IMG/VR virus record: IMGVR_UViG_3300012178_000006
Location: 1 to 40,523 of that record
Reading direction: 5' to 3' (one strand)
Length of the DNA stretch: 40,523 nt
Source: a virus
The notes under the pieces were generated by a model that was not told where the DNA came from, ran no database searches, and worked only from the letters and a program-made list of their open reading frames with translations. Position numbers and translations under genes: made by a program. Below, piece by piece: positions 14,301 through 20,232 of this stretch. Numbering within the stretch: the stretch's first letter is position 1; the number at the start of each line of letters is the position of its first letter.

Positions 14301-15033
14301 ACTTAAACGTACAGGAGCTACTAAAGAAGAACTTTCTCAAGGGTTCCCTAAGTACAAAACGAAGCCAGAAATTGTCATTCCTGCTAAAGGATTAGAGATT
14401 GGAGAGCTTAAAGTATATCCAAAGCGTAACTCAGACTATCTTATTAATCCTGCAGGATTCAGAGACTTCAAGAATGATAGAAGTCTGCAAGCTTATACTT
14501 TAGTATCAGGCACCACACCAATTATTCCTGAAGCTTCTCAAACCGTAGAAACTATAAAACGGTATGATAATAAAATGGTTCAAGCTAATCCTGACAAGAT
14601 TTATATCTTTGGTGATAACTTGATGAATGTAGGAAAAGGAGGTCAAGCTATCATTAGAGATAATGAAAATGCATTTGGTATTCCTACTAAAAAGAAACCA
14701 GCAAATTCTGAGAGTAGTTTCTTTACAGACACTGAGCTTAAAGAGAATATTTTAGCTATAGATAAAGCCATTGAAGATATTCAAAAAGATGGAAGACCTA
14801 TTGTATTTCCTTCTGATGGATTAGGAACAGGATTAGCAAATCTTGAAGAACGGGCTCCTGAAACATTTGCGTATCTTAACAATCGATTAGATGAAGTATT
14901 TGGTTTTGATAATATCACAGGAGTTGTAACTTCTGGTAAAGCAGAAAACAAAGCGCTTAAGAAATTAAAAGAAAATCCAGACGTTGACCCCAAAGAGGCA
15001 ACGAAGAAAACTACGAAATGTCGAGGTAACTAA
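2329..15033 (+). CDS. Giant crAss-like virion RNA polymerase polyprotein with metalloprotease and macro-like domains
   Basis: This 4234-residue protein carries the catalytic signature GSDFDVDKLN, with metal-binding Asp3333, Asp3335 and Asp3337. It is the DxDxD loop of the double-psi beta-barrel RNA polymerases found in crAss-like phage virions, which are related to eukaryotic RNAi polymerases. A second conserved-looking patch, SQKVHGGAKVQ, is at 3218-3228. Upstream of the core are hydrophobic, glycine- and alanine-rich stretches near residues 90-108, 165-196 and 392-413, which could contact a membrane during ejection. A charged coiled-coil region spans about 920-1050. A zincin motif HEVGH lies at 1975-1979, with Glu2033 in VVGEII as a plausible third zinc ligand. 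The C-terminus (about 4085-4205) holds a macro-like module with FGDN and GLGTGLANL. The stop overlaps the next start as TAATG. Polymerase identity is firm; protease and macro functions are predictions. Crassviral polymerases are often about 2000-2500 residues, so this one looks fused or expanded. Confidence 0.9.
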   Translation: MSELDPLTNLPKNDPEPTPAKIGTPKGKSSLDELRRSHRALGSLRGGEGRTVQGTFGDYAPGANIVSNKNFNQIRAQGQSGLELFGKSLAQAGGTVVGMGLEAVGFLGDIPQAITHMATGSEMEFERNFISQMGNDIEEWTQDQFQVYTTDEVNNGEFGRFFDATYWASLAPSIASTLSLMLPAGVIGRGAAYAARAFRAGKLGTQVAETVGAAVSSRHMEGMLEAYESYEQNYDKAINEGRSELEANTIASQEAAGTYRRGYINLVTDLLQWGALSRGLNFSNRAMKSSIIDISEKSGDDLVKAVGNVLKRNPSLTYKQAVQKAGFDWKDWARQSVLEGYEEFNQEFIKRIASHNADVSLGLTDGKAMGFGEAIGSSLMAEHVQDPKTWDAALMGFIGGAVFQGAGGAYASYQNRGLEADMAMNMKAEQEKLGYIQETVKNINAAIQTGDTQKAEIERQTLVFSLAINGMNTKDVTFGGAAIEGRMGNTIEMFEAIKNMTEEERANFGLGEESVELADKVIKDLQSIGDNLNKFFNETNVSKELDGPLAIMKAEQTYRIDKAIEMESDIDGKISEILSDGTTGKIYESLDTNQQSLFQEIIELESLRKTKKFLEEAPEDAYGAPEYRISMFKKGKAKAVARIDERIKEISEAINGKVKRGKASKLVNEADVTPIADQDVSGIMSNEDVQGVQDILKNMEDNELHRLYEARAENMTALEMSKVNLQELNMKGVHESILDAMEKTSEQLQREYTERVIENKYRGGEMLLFEREDKEGETKIDFGRIFYPEEGVVAILPVDREGKTIGDIARVDKLKRLKRIAKASAVDYDQMMSTEAFEIFQKEFRKNLKNGNFEQAFAFISDRLAESNYSDKMQGLKQELLDGFGEYINDIDSAGELISIYNSFLDFMPPTQLAEARDILQTRVEELQDQINDEIESISKSITRKVKDFRKLQEKVTEAEETTEQFKQDASARINEIFDELVEQEAKEELINLDRRTKPAKAIEALEREMKEAEKDLKNVKKTIEREQAQILKDIKTLQKLADKVVDDKMSADMILDKEMKEIFSEMEYIKSRLLLNSNMTIETLDGLSSDYEELSASVERAITAIEKFREYTQEINDASGVIRKATRKAYNELLEEGLLSQTSSVFGDVGKQIFEAFRIKFNKNLTSELQNLNPESYGNRFEGVRRLINETRITSNNFPGDVNYWAAFDIDYPIFSELFQSSEMAELLNARNDIQRFIDLRSKYETYQGVLKRYQHILRNRAVAVKGRTVKGKKSTKEDTDTVEDFKPQRTIFTAFKRLAGNSGTNDKPNPDASQRRLYRYITNTSFKDNPHFVELMLAPDNYDVPEYYERDEVILAAVTDENGNYLKEDGTTTETFSLEENLYSTITEPSYTIPGSKYDRTFKPTPDYLKNHFAGKNYKERKANYEKEKERIKQAYAKRRNKWLADLRDGKEIKLGINGKSMGIDYIDLDNPQPLETMFDVEQVDLRVQTREVFEYKGDVVHFKRGHVVILDNERGNAHEGHTRNLNAKEKNTIIAALRQYANQSEFKGKKANYNKELRERAGRLQDAEGNVLSKPAFEVVKDLIYSFEDNAYLELMGNEMRVGDQIIPIYAENADGEFINKLNPELENALVEVLDGTHIQVQSAPLKNSDETYYQIIYEDGQFKETEYPSYKQYLLDNKVVQTYLQKPPKPENGEEGFRSYNQSLVISDKALDLGQSEFTLDDADSTPPPTEEDSGPTEVDLAVEGEIISDISQINNKEVIVEYTGAAIPLRVKVTNIDGNIDTEILSYDLENATDPIKKTFDVITKNAEKRNKLFTSWLNDGDKFKLIEDLQTFEIQKEETTEVPEPEESTIADPEVVDAYQIETPGKEESEYYDKIEKKSDKKDDATFDWFKGTASGRVLTNREFDIITGNLTSATGVPVVVKSKVEGLEFLQEHSDEKFTLENLPKGAYHRGIAYVFTDGEINSETVFHEVGHAIVDQIMDQNPELARELYNSIASTAQGRRIIEQVEAGYGDAFPNNVADPAVVGEIITTVLGKEASNQYQDKGTLQKIWDAIRNFFQEIFGESIRVNELNATTSIKDLAKILSEGRDIQLTPTLINRNTLRLQKADDLVLNDSVKFTSDTMDMMNYLFFDNLFNVFPDKLNILFISDDSKEYYNEVLKAVKADVLVRRNTAVKQLKERKAKGKPISKEHTNFIDNLDFVRNNWDKVISLHQRNLKRYNIEVITEDTIGDSVTKDSNKYYQDASINFSAKQNATSAVRFLVGSLSSHKANSSFPGIKKNVDFGKVFNVLANHMAGTTTLAEKRDVITQKIRHQEGMTDLLNRTFMKSGFTKADINLMLQFNEAFSKHNNSYKIAISDEGDSFKLIDATINTSKNRLVKEWFSNSIRQNVYTLKNNQLVYKPSLVNSLKQKDLLLTFLNKDYQERLTKRAPNEEAQYKSYYKRLQFLEKLGIHVTAYDSLPSEEFNNSVDHMYNLIKKGKGINAFLRDGDMEGDLNAVVQHEIDNSVDWVENQHLNLENETVYNVTLNHYISLIEDKINRAANLNTLLDENPHLKSDYSKRSILLNRKGTSTPRHTKLFNKDGERTGKLTINITEGIKGNRKATPFGKLDHSDKIRVHINSVLSGQYPLFRAGDKKLERFIELGEIFSKKEIRENTYVKQFTEYLMDELDYIRKNRDLLSQYAGAQNLVENPIENSIMPKMVSGNKKLKTAMEKYIDGNLSAMTQTMFSTAEHQIKKHFEDMIPETIDYLEEFMVVEKQGDSYKNNGLLGLVDNDMVKYNQEQLENIIKTVVISEAAANIEQTKVFTGHPAFYKKSDNFFHRMSGALGTKKISSVGNGVNNLLNQFFPSNQRLYAYTDSKGRLQTTDKYEKGYRPIIRTAVFSDVITRSTELEEIKKTLKNADAYETMEEADAIGMVSLETYRDMKLRGAEWTEALERLYQWEKRPEGATSIQFENWTTGETEKVTARDLVNTDGKRTTFNMLKPQYFGPLAEEEFIPGMYKTALLPVLREYNTPAFTTLKEYMSKSKTGIVTFESANKVGTKNPGQELYKDGVPDFSEVTTQDSYFEYWGLQLQTGNSVKDRVILGSQFMKQILSGIYENGEVRSDKAAELGDLASEMTRTHSDLIQLGIDELIEELGLTMVEGRYTIDSMESLIDFLVDEAEQRDANNNLIQGLSNLKKLMEAGLGLDVLPNRDKVENILASIADSRVISQKVHGGAKVQASSTFFEKNPRVKVGDKYLSNELQFYPEEGEGKGYMEVYMPHYFKELFGDNPEDVANELLEAVGFRIPTSGLNVIERIKIKGFLPQSAGETIVLPTEIVAKAGSDFDVDKLNVLLPNYRMVKGKPEYIEFFENGDQALKVIDKMYKELETDDVAVIRKQLKKRGYGKLADMLIDKTVKTGKRIKNASKQSLNTKQAYQNRLISISSQILSHKTNREALLTPIGIDVLDNLKQEIDDIRKETYESDYATMTTNFKYLTRITQRNIESIAGTGLSALHVSDHVHSTRYNYYMLKNFDLEIPHNQTESGRVSLAGAKAYKTSEKVEDIHKNEEIGDTLNQITNMFIDGVKNPISYSLNLNLTTAKTALYLIRAGTPVRKVMYLLNQPIVREYTKLKSIQESIANEPKWTDKKFEQLLTDQKIDKIIRDKYGKGFSPVDYSDTEMKDQLFSPTNGEQRSYLQEYLKAETGATELNKYIQSTRIDTQAMGKNTSQLELMLGDLEFINEKSSVVRNSDRVVANTMDKDTPGFLQPHYTALKEFKKLFVPFFSHYSNPDSNHVYENMVSFVSSLDGLVEDKVKLLDKVKADLLTYKLMTSPVMINDSQYGPIGGSVDKLMVDENSVPERVMKKRETSDNLFLEYLLPILSQENIEGKGYNSLKLVDQRLDIVEQNNLINEFRNLFVTDPQLAADITRFVILQSGLQLSPITFTKFIPQEYYSEMLGSVANAPLNKQQFIQRFIQNNTNDNLLLPIQWKRGKPDKAKLWKRLKRTGATKEELSQGFPKYKTKPEIVIPAKGLEIGELKVYPKRNSDYLINPAGFRDFKNDRSLQAYTLVSGTTPIIPEASQTVETIKRYDNKMVQANPDKIYIFGDNLMNVGKGGQAIIRDNENAFGIPTKKKPANSESSFFTDTELKENILAIDKAIEDIQKDGRPIVFPSDGLGTGLANLEERAPETFAYLNNRLDEVFGFDNITGVVTSGKAENKALKKLKENPDVDPKEATKKTTKCRGN

Positions 15034-18000
15034 TGAGTTTAGTCTGTCCAAATTACAACAGTGAATCATACATCCAGCTGGAAAGAGCATTGGGTCCGTT
15101 TAAAACTCATAACATTTTCTACCGTATGGATAATGAATTACCACCTATTGAAGAGGTGCCTGAAATTATTGCGTATGAACTGTCTGCTGAACGTACAGAA
15201 AGTGAGTTAAACAAAGCTCCTATCTACGAGGATATTGTAAACAAACTGGATAACCCTGATGTAGAAAAACTACCTAATCAGGAAGGATATCTGAATAAGA
15301 AGACAGGCAAAAGGGTTAGCCATCGTGTCAGTGAGCTTATTGAACGTCACTTGAAAGCTATTGGAAAGAACTATAAAGGAGAAGACAGACCATTTTTTGC
15401 AAGAAAAGGTACTGTAATACATAGTTATCTGGAACACATTGGTAAAGCTATTGCGAACAAAGAGTCTATAAGTCAATCAGATATTCGCGATGAAGTTGCT
15501 AAACTCTTAGAGCTTGATGAATTCAGTGAGTATGGACCAGAGTTTGTAAACATGCACGTTAATCAATTTAAACAGTTGACATCAGGTATGAGAGCGCTTA
15601 TCAGCGAAATACGCGAAATACAGAAAGAGATAAACCCAGATGTTGAGCCTAAGTTTTACTTTGAGCTTCCTATTATGGACAGTCTTTCTGACTTAGCAGG
15701 AACCATTGATCTTGCAGTCCTCTTTTCTGATGGAACTGCCGCTGTATACGATTACAAGTCATTCTCTCGTCCAGGAGAAGAAGCCCCAGGAGCTTTAAAG
15801 CAGAACAAATGGAGTATGCAGTTAGCTCGTTACAAAAACATGTTGAAAGAGAACTATGGTATCAAGAGTTTTCGACGTGCTCGTATTATTCCTATTCGTG
15901 CAACGTATTCTGAGTACTCAGGAAACGAATGGATTAAAGAAATTGAAGATGGCTTCAAAACTATAGCCATGCAAGACGCAAATAATCGTCAGGATACGCA
16001 GTATCTCAACGCCATTCCTGTCGAAGAGCTAACAGGCGACCCTGTAGTCGATAGGTTGATTAAGAAGCTCTTAGAAGAGAAATCTCAGACTCAATCTTTA
16101 TTGAATCGAGCAAAAGCTGGAGAAAAGACCAGACTAATCAATAAGATCTCTCGAATCAATAACGCTTTAAAGAATGTACAGCTTAACAGAGATGTTACAG
16201 GAATGGTTAACGATGTAATAGAACTGTTTAATCAATATAAAGATCGATTAAATCTTCCTGCTACTGATGAACGCTTTATGGATTACAGCGAAGTTACAGA
16301 TGCTATTGGAGAAATGGAGATATATGCTAATCTGGCTTCTGATTTCAGTAACCAGTTAGATAATATGAAGAAAGAAGACCGTAAACGTCTTGGACAAGCA
16401 GTATCTAAAGCAGAAAGTACGGCAAGACTTCTTCAAAATAGAATGTTGGATGAATTAGAAGAGCGTATTGGACATCATCATCTGAAAGCAGGTGAGATTC
16501 CTTCTGCCTTTGCACGCCAGTTTCAGGGAATTCAAGACTGGAATATGCCTGTGTTTCAACGACTCAACGAACTTATTCGTGAAGCAGATGAAATTACACG
16601 ACGTAAAACCCTTGATGAATTTGAAACCATAGAGAAGATTGATAAAGAGTTTTCTGATTGGGCAGCTGCTAATGGGTATGGTAAGATGGAGAAATTTGAT
16701 CTTCTATACGATGAAAATACAGGAAGACTTGTCAGTGAATACACGAAAGAGTTCTGGAAAAAGCGTGACGATATACAAGAACGAGCTCGTAATAAAGGCA
16801 AGGTTACAAAGGAGGAAAAAGACTGGCTGAAAACCTACTTTACATTGGATGAACAACGTTATGAATCTCGCAAGGAGAAAGTATTCAAACAGATTGAACA
16901 CGATCTTGCTGTTACCCCCATGACTAAAGAAGAAGCAAAATCCGCTAAAAAACGTTGGTTAGACAACAATTCTATTAAAAGCGATGGAAGCAACCTGTAC
17001 TCTTCCTACTACTTAAAGCCTCGTGAAGATAAAGCATCAGATTATCATTCAGAGAAGTGGAAATTCATTGAGTCTAACGAACCTGTTAAGAACTACTATG
17101 ATATGTATATCAAGTATAACCTACAGTGGACAGAAACCTTTGGCTCTCAAACCATAGGGAGACGCTTTGTAGCTAATGTTCGTAAAGGGCTTTGGGATAA
17201 CATAGTAGAATTTGGTCCGGGAGGTCTTGGAGATTTAACCAGTATCTACCAAAATTCACTTCAGATTCATCAGGAAGATGAGCTTCTTGGTGCTGTAGAT
17301 TCCAATGGTAATAGTCTGGCAACGATCCCGCTTCTGTATACAGACCCTGTGTATAACAAACCTTCTAATAAAGAACAACAACGTATAGAAGAAGAGTTAG
17401 CAAAGAAATACACACCAGATACTCCAGAGTTTGAGGAGGCTGTTCAAAAAGCTCTCTATGAAAGAGGGAAAGAGCTTGGACTGAAAACCAAGAGCAAAGA
17501 CCTTACTAAATCCCTTATGGCTATGGTGTATTCAGCAAATACTCACCTCTCCAAGTCTGCTATTGAGGGAGAAGTCAAAGCCCTGAGAACCCTTATCGAA
17601 AAAGAACGGGTAGAAAGTATCCAGTTAGATAATTTTGAAGAGAACATTATCCGAGAGGTTGAAGGAGATCTCGTAAAAAAAATCGGACTCGATCCCCAAC
17701 TGAAAGAGTACTTTGACAGCTTCGTTGATATGCTTTTGTACGGCAAACAACTTAAAACTGATACGAAACTGGGTGATTATTCCCTGGCAAAAGTCATGAA
17801 TAGTATGATGCAGTATATGTCTATACGCTCATTAGGGTTTAACCACACTATTCAGATAGCTGATTATATTCAGGGTAAAACAGCCATGGGTATGATAGCA
17901 AGAGAAGGTAGATACTTTACAAAACAATCATGGGGAGAAACACTTACAAGTTGGTCTCGACGTGATGATCAGTTTAAAAAAGTAGCTGAATACTGGCAAC

Positions 18001-19151
18001 CTGAATCACGAAGTATTCCTTCTGAAAAAATAGAATTAGCAGGAGCTACTACTTTTTCTCGTCGTTTTAGAAGCCGTACCTTATTTATAGGGTATGTCTG
18101 GTCTGATGATAATATTTCAAAAGGGGTTCTCTCTGCTATGGCAAAGCATTACGTAGTGGACTCTGACAACAAAATAAAGAATCCTAAATTTGACAAGATT
18201 CTTGATAAAGATGCTCCTTCTGTCTATGACTCTGTACAAGAAAAAGATGGACAGTTATACATTGAAGGATTAGATGTCAAAGAGTTCGCTAAGTTCAGAG
18301 ACAAAGTTCAAAAGATGTTATATCAGATACGTGGTACACAAAATGAACGTCAGAAAGGGTTAATTTCACGTACAGTTCTTGGACAATCTTTAATGCATTT
18401 CAGAAGCTGGATTCCTGGCTTAGCTCAAGCACGATTTGGTAAACTACGCTATGATTCTACGATGGAAACCATTGAGATAGGACGATTTAATGCTGCTATG
18501 GGAGAGGTATTAGGAAACGGAATGCTTCCTGCAGTTAAGGAGGTGCTTAAAATTATTTCAGAAGTAGTGGCTATGGGCTTGTATAAAAAGACGCCCAACA
18601 AAGCAGCTATCCAGCGTAAATTTGATAAGTTTATACAGCAACACCCCCAATACCGAGATATTTGGGATGTGGAAGATGGACAGGTACCTGATGCATTCAT
18701 ACAACTATATAGAGATAAGCTTCATGGATTAGTTGCAGAACTAAGAATCTATCTGGCATTCTTTGTTACTGTTCAGCTTCTTGGAGGGCTTGAATGGGAT
18801 GATGAAGAAGAAGGAAACCTCTTTACATGGAATGCACACCAACTCGCAAGACGTGCTCTGCTTGAATCTTCTTTCTTCTGGAATCCAAGTTCCGTAGATG
18901 AGATCATCAAATCTCCTATTGCTTTATGGGGACAGGCAACAGAAGTTAAAAAAATGATAGCGAATGGGATTATTGAAACATCCTATGTAGTAAAAGGTGA
19001 GAGAGACCCACGAGATAAAACTCCGTTTGGGTATTACGGATTGAAAAACACACCTGTTATTAATCAGGTGTTAGATATATTTGACCATTTCAACCGTTAT
19101 AACCCTCCTAAGAGTGTGGTTGAAAAAGTAATGGAAGACCCTGATAATTAA
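15033..19151 (+). CDS. Giant virion-cluster protein with RecB-like PD-(D/E)XK nuclease domain
   Basis: This 1372-residue protein is translationally coupled to the polymerase gene by a TAATG overlap. Residues about 110-280 match the RecB/AddB branch of PD-(D/E)XK nucleases. GTVIHSYLEH gives His130, AGTIDLA gives Asp226, VYDYKS gives Asp240 and Lys242, and MQLARYK gives Gln263 and Tyr267. All catalytic positions are present, so DNA cleavage activity is plausible. The remaining ~1100 residues are helical and mixed-charge; I recognise no further domain. One hydrophobic stretch (YLAFFVTVQLLGGL) lies near residue 1245. Its place directly after the virion polymerase suggests it is packaged too, perhaps acting on host or entering DNA; that role is inference. 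The gene ends with TAA at 19149-19151, sharing TTAA with the convergent gene. Confidence 0.78.
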   Translation: MSLVCPNYNSESYIQLERALGPFKTHNIFYRMDNELPPIEEVPEIIAYELSAERTESELNKAPIYEDIVNKLDNPDVEKLPNQEGYLNKKTGKRVSHRVSELIERHLKAIGKNYKGEDRPFFARKGTVIHSYLEHIGKAIANKESISQSDIRDEVAKLLELDEFSEYGPEFVNMHVNQFKQLTSGMRALISEIREIQKEINPDVEPKFYFELPIMDSLSDLAGTIDLAVLFSDGTAAVYDYKSFSRPGEEAPGALKQNKWSMQLARYKNMLKENYGIKSFRRARIIPIRATYSEYSGNEWIKEIEDGFKTIAMQDANNRQDTQYLNAIPVEELTGDPVVDRLIKKLLEEKSQTQSLLNRAKAGEKTRLINKISRINNALKNVQLNRDVTGMVNDVIELFNQYKDRLNLPATDERFMDYSEVTDAIGEMEIYANLASDFSNQLDNMKKEDRKRLGQAVSKAESTARLLQNRMLDELEERIGHHHLKAGEIPSAFARQFQGIQDWNMPVFQRLNELIREADEITRRKTLDEFETIEKIDKEFSDWAAANGYGKMEKFDLLYDENTGRLVSEYTKEFWKKRDDIQERARNKGKVTKEEKDWLKTYFTLDEQRYESRKEKVFKQIEHDLAVTPMTKEEAKSAKKRWLDNNSIKSDGSNLYSSYYLKPREDKASDYHSEKWKFIESNEPVKNYYDMYIKYNLQWTETFGSQTIGRRFVANVRKGLWDNIVEFGPGGLGDLTSIYQNSLQIHQEDELLGAVDSNGNSLATIPLLYTDPVYNKPSNKEQQRIEEELAKKYTPDTPEFEEAVQKALYERGKELGLKTKSKDLTKSLMAMVYSANTHLSKSAIEGEVKALRTLIEKERVESIQLDNFEENIIREVEGDLVKKIGLDPQLKEYFDSFVDMLLYGKQLKTDTKLGDYSLAKVMNSMMQYMSIRSLGFNHTIQIADYIQGKTAMGMIAREGRYFTKQSWGETLTSWSRRDDQFKKVAEYWQPESRSIPSEKIELAGATTFSRRFRSRTLFIGYVWSDDNISKGVLSAMAKHYVVDSDNKIKNPKFDKILDKDAPSVYDSVQEKDGQLYIEGLDVKEFAKFRDKVQKMLYQIRGTQNERQKGLISRTVLGQSLMHFRSWIPGLAQARFGKLRYDSTMETIEIGRFNAAMGEVLGNGMLPAVKEVLKIISEVVAMGLYKKTPNKAAIQRKFDKFIQQHPQYRDIWDVEDGQVPDAFIQLYRDKLHGLVAELRIYLAFFVTVQLLGGLEWDDEEEGNLFTWNAHQLARRALLESSFFWNPSSVDEIIKSPIALWGQATEVKKMIANGIIETSYVVKGERDPRDKTPFGYYGLKNTPVINQVLDIFDHFNRYNPPKSVVEKVMEDPDN

Positions 19152-19600
19152 GGACATATCTTACCTGGATGAACACCCTTATCTGTGTGAAAGCAGGTAG
19201 GGGTTTCTTCTATCTTCCCAAGAAGATAATCATAATACTGAGGAAAAATACGAGCAGAAGAATACATAATACTTCGTGCATCAGGTGGTATGTTATTTTC
19301 CCAGTTAGTAATAATATTTTTAGAAAGTCCTAAAAGGTCAGCTATGTCCTTTCTTCCCATGTGAGGTTTATTCAAAGAAATGAATCTAAACATAAAATAA
19401 CCCATCTTTTCTGTCTGTAAATCAAGTCCGATTAAATTGGAAATTCCTATACAGAAAAAGCAAAAGTTCTTTCTATCCATACTTTTGCTTAGCTTAGACC
19501 TATAAAGTTTTGCAACTTCTGCGTCAGAAGATGGAACCCCTTCATATTTAGGGCTTAATGAGTGTGTGGGAACTTCCAGAAGATCGGGAATAGAACTCAT
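19148..19600 (-). CDS. HTH-like DNA-binding protein (last gene of the minus-strand block)
   Basis: A 150-residue product. Residues about 95-120 (GRKDIADLLGLSKNIITNWE) resemble a Cro/C1 (XRE) helix-turn-helix, with the usual pattern of a small residue in the first helix and a Trp-Glu in the recognition helix. I chose the ATG at 19600-19598 because it forms an ATGA overlap with the preceding stop and has a purine-rich stretch upstream; an ATG 24 bases further up is possible. The stop TAA overlaps the stop of the convergent giant gene. A regulatory role is inferred from the HTH alone. The N-terminal half is unrecognised. Confidence 0.6.
   Translation of the reverse strand: MSSIPDLLEVPTHSLSPKYEGVPSSDAEVAKLYRSKLSKSMDRKNFCFFCIGISNLIGLDLQTEKMGYFMFRFISLNKPHMGRKDIADLLGLSKNIITNWENNIPPDARSIMYSSARIFPQYYDYLLGKIEETPTCFHTDKGVHPGKICP
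19175..19212 (+). terminator. Rho-independent terminator ending the plus-strand giant-gene operon
   Basis: A 12-bp stem pairs 19175-19186 (ACCCTTATCTGT) with 19193-19204 (GCAGGTAGGGGT) around the loop GTGAAA, and is followed by the pyrimidine run TTCTTCT. Three of the pairs are G-U wobbles that form only in the plus-strand RNA; in the minus-strand transcript they become A-C mismatches. The hairpin therefore appears to stop late transcription selectively. It lies inside the 3' coding part of the convergent gene, 24 bases past the late stop codon. Confidence 0.65.
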
Positions 19601-19785
19601 AATAAATCTTCTTCTATTGCCCAACTGTCAAATTGTTCTTCATGTTCTTTAAGATCTGACTCTGCATCAAGAAAATTAAACGTAGCATCTGGGTGTTCAC
19701 GTTGTAAATCAATAAGCATATTGCGTAATTGAGAGAACATGGTGCTTACAGTCATGGCATCTCCCTTTAATTGTTGATCGCTCAT
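19597..19785 (-). CDS. Small acidic hypothetical protein
   Basis: A 62-residue acidic, soluble protein with a central helical stretch (MFSQLRNMLIDLQREH) and an acidic C-terminus. It ends in TGA overlapping the next start as ATGA, so it is translationally coupled to the HTH-like gene. No family is recognised. It opens with the same MSxxxLK-type hydrophilic start seen in other short genes here. Its place in a tight run of short genes supports it being real. Confidence 0.55.
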   Translation of the reverse strand: MSDQQLKGDAMTVSTMFSQLRNMLIDLQREHPDATFNFLDAESDLKEHEEQFDSWAIEEDLL

Positions 19786-19841
19786 AAAAAAATATAGTTA
19801 AATGTTAATATTTCTGAAAATGATTAATTATTCCTTAAAGG

Positions 19842-20153
19842 TCAAGTGCAAGATTCTTCTTGTTTTATACAAGTAATAAGTTCTTGTTCTAACCATTCAG
19901 GAATATGGGGATTAAATAAGTCTCTACTATCTGTCTCAAAGTCAAAAAAATCCCAATGTTCTGCTATTTCGCCAACGGTGCGATCAGGAGATTCGTAATA
20001 GTAGTCGAATTCCAACTCTATAGACTCTGAATTGATAAGACGACCGAGTTCAGCATATTTTAAGGCAGACTGCCAGTCAAATGGAATCAACTTATGTTGG
20101 TATGCCCAATTAACAGCATCTTCATTATCAAGGTGTAGTGTGTAACTAGGCAT
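19842..20153 (-). CDS. Acidic hypothetical protein
   Basis: A 103-residue, strongly acidic, aromatic-rich protein (WAYQHK, DFDYYYES-like stretches, WDFFDF). No motif identifies a function. It could be a DNA mimic or an inhibitor of a host protein given its charge, but that is speculation. Its ATG at 20153 lies inside the last codons of the preceding 28-residue membrane peptide gene (8-base overlap), which suggests coupled translation. A 56-base gap follows before the next gene. Confidence 0.6.
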   Translation of the reverse strand: MPSYTLHLDNEDAVNWAYQHKLIPFDWQSALKYAELGRLINSESIELEFDYYYESPDRTVGEIAEHWDFFDFETDSRDLFNPHIPEWLEQELITCIKQEESCT

Positions 20154-20232
20154 AAATAATTAAGAAAATAAATAGTAAAATTGAGAAGAAGAGTATAAAA
20201 AATACAACTTCCCCTTGTCTTCTGCTTTTCAT
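20146..20232 (-). CDS. 28-residue single-pass membrane microprotein
   Basis: A short frame with ATG at 20232 and TAG at 20148-20146. The product starts MKSRRQGEVV and continues as an unbroken hydrophobic run of about 20 residues rich in Phe, Ile and Leu. The basic N-terminus followed by the hydrophobic run is typical of a single transmembrane helix with the N-terminus in the cytoplasm. The start makes an ATGA overlap with the preceding gene's stop, and its end overlaps the next start by 8 bases, so it fits the operon's coupling pattern exactly. Function unknown; a holin-like, inner-membrane regulator or exclusion role is possible. Confidence 0.55.
   Translation of the reverse strand: MKSRRQGEVVFFILFFSILLFIFLIIYA

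Noticed and set aside
1-19151. Genome-wide reassignment of TAG to an amino acid
   Set aside because: Several minus-strand genes meet or end at TAG, but the three giant plus-strand genes (over 6000 codons) contain no in-frame TAG. Recoded crAss-like phages usually show many TAG codons in late genes, so at most local suppression is likely.
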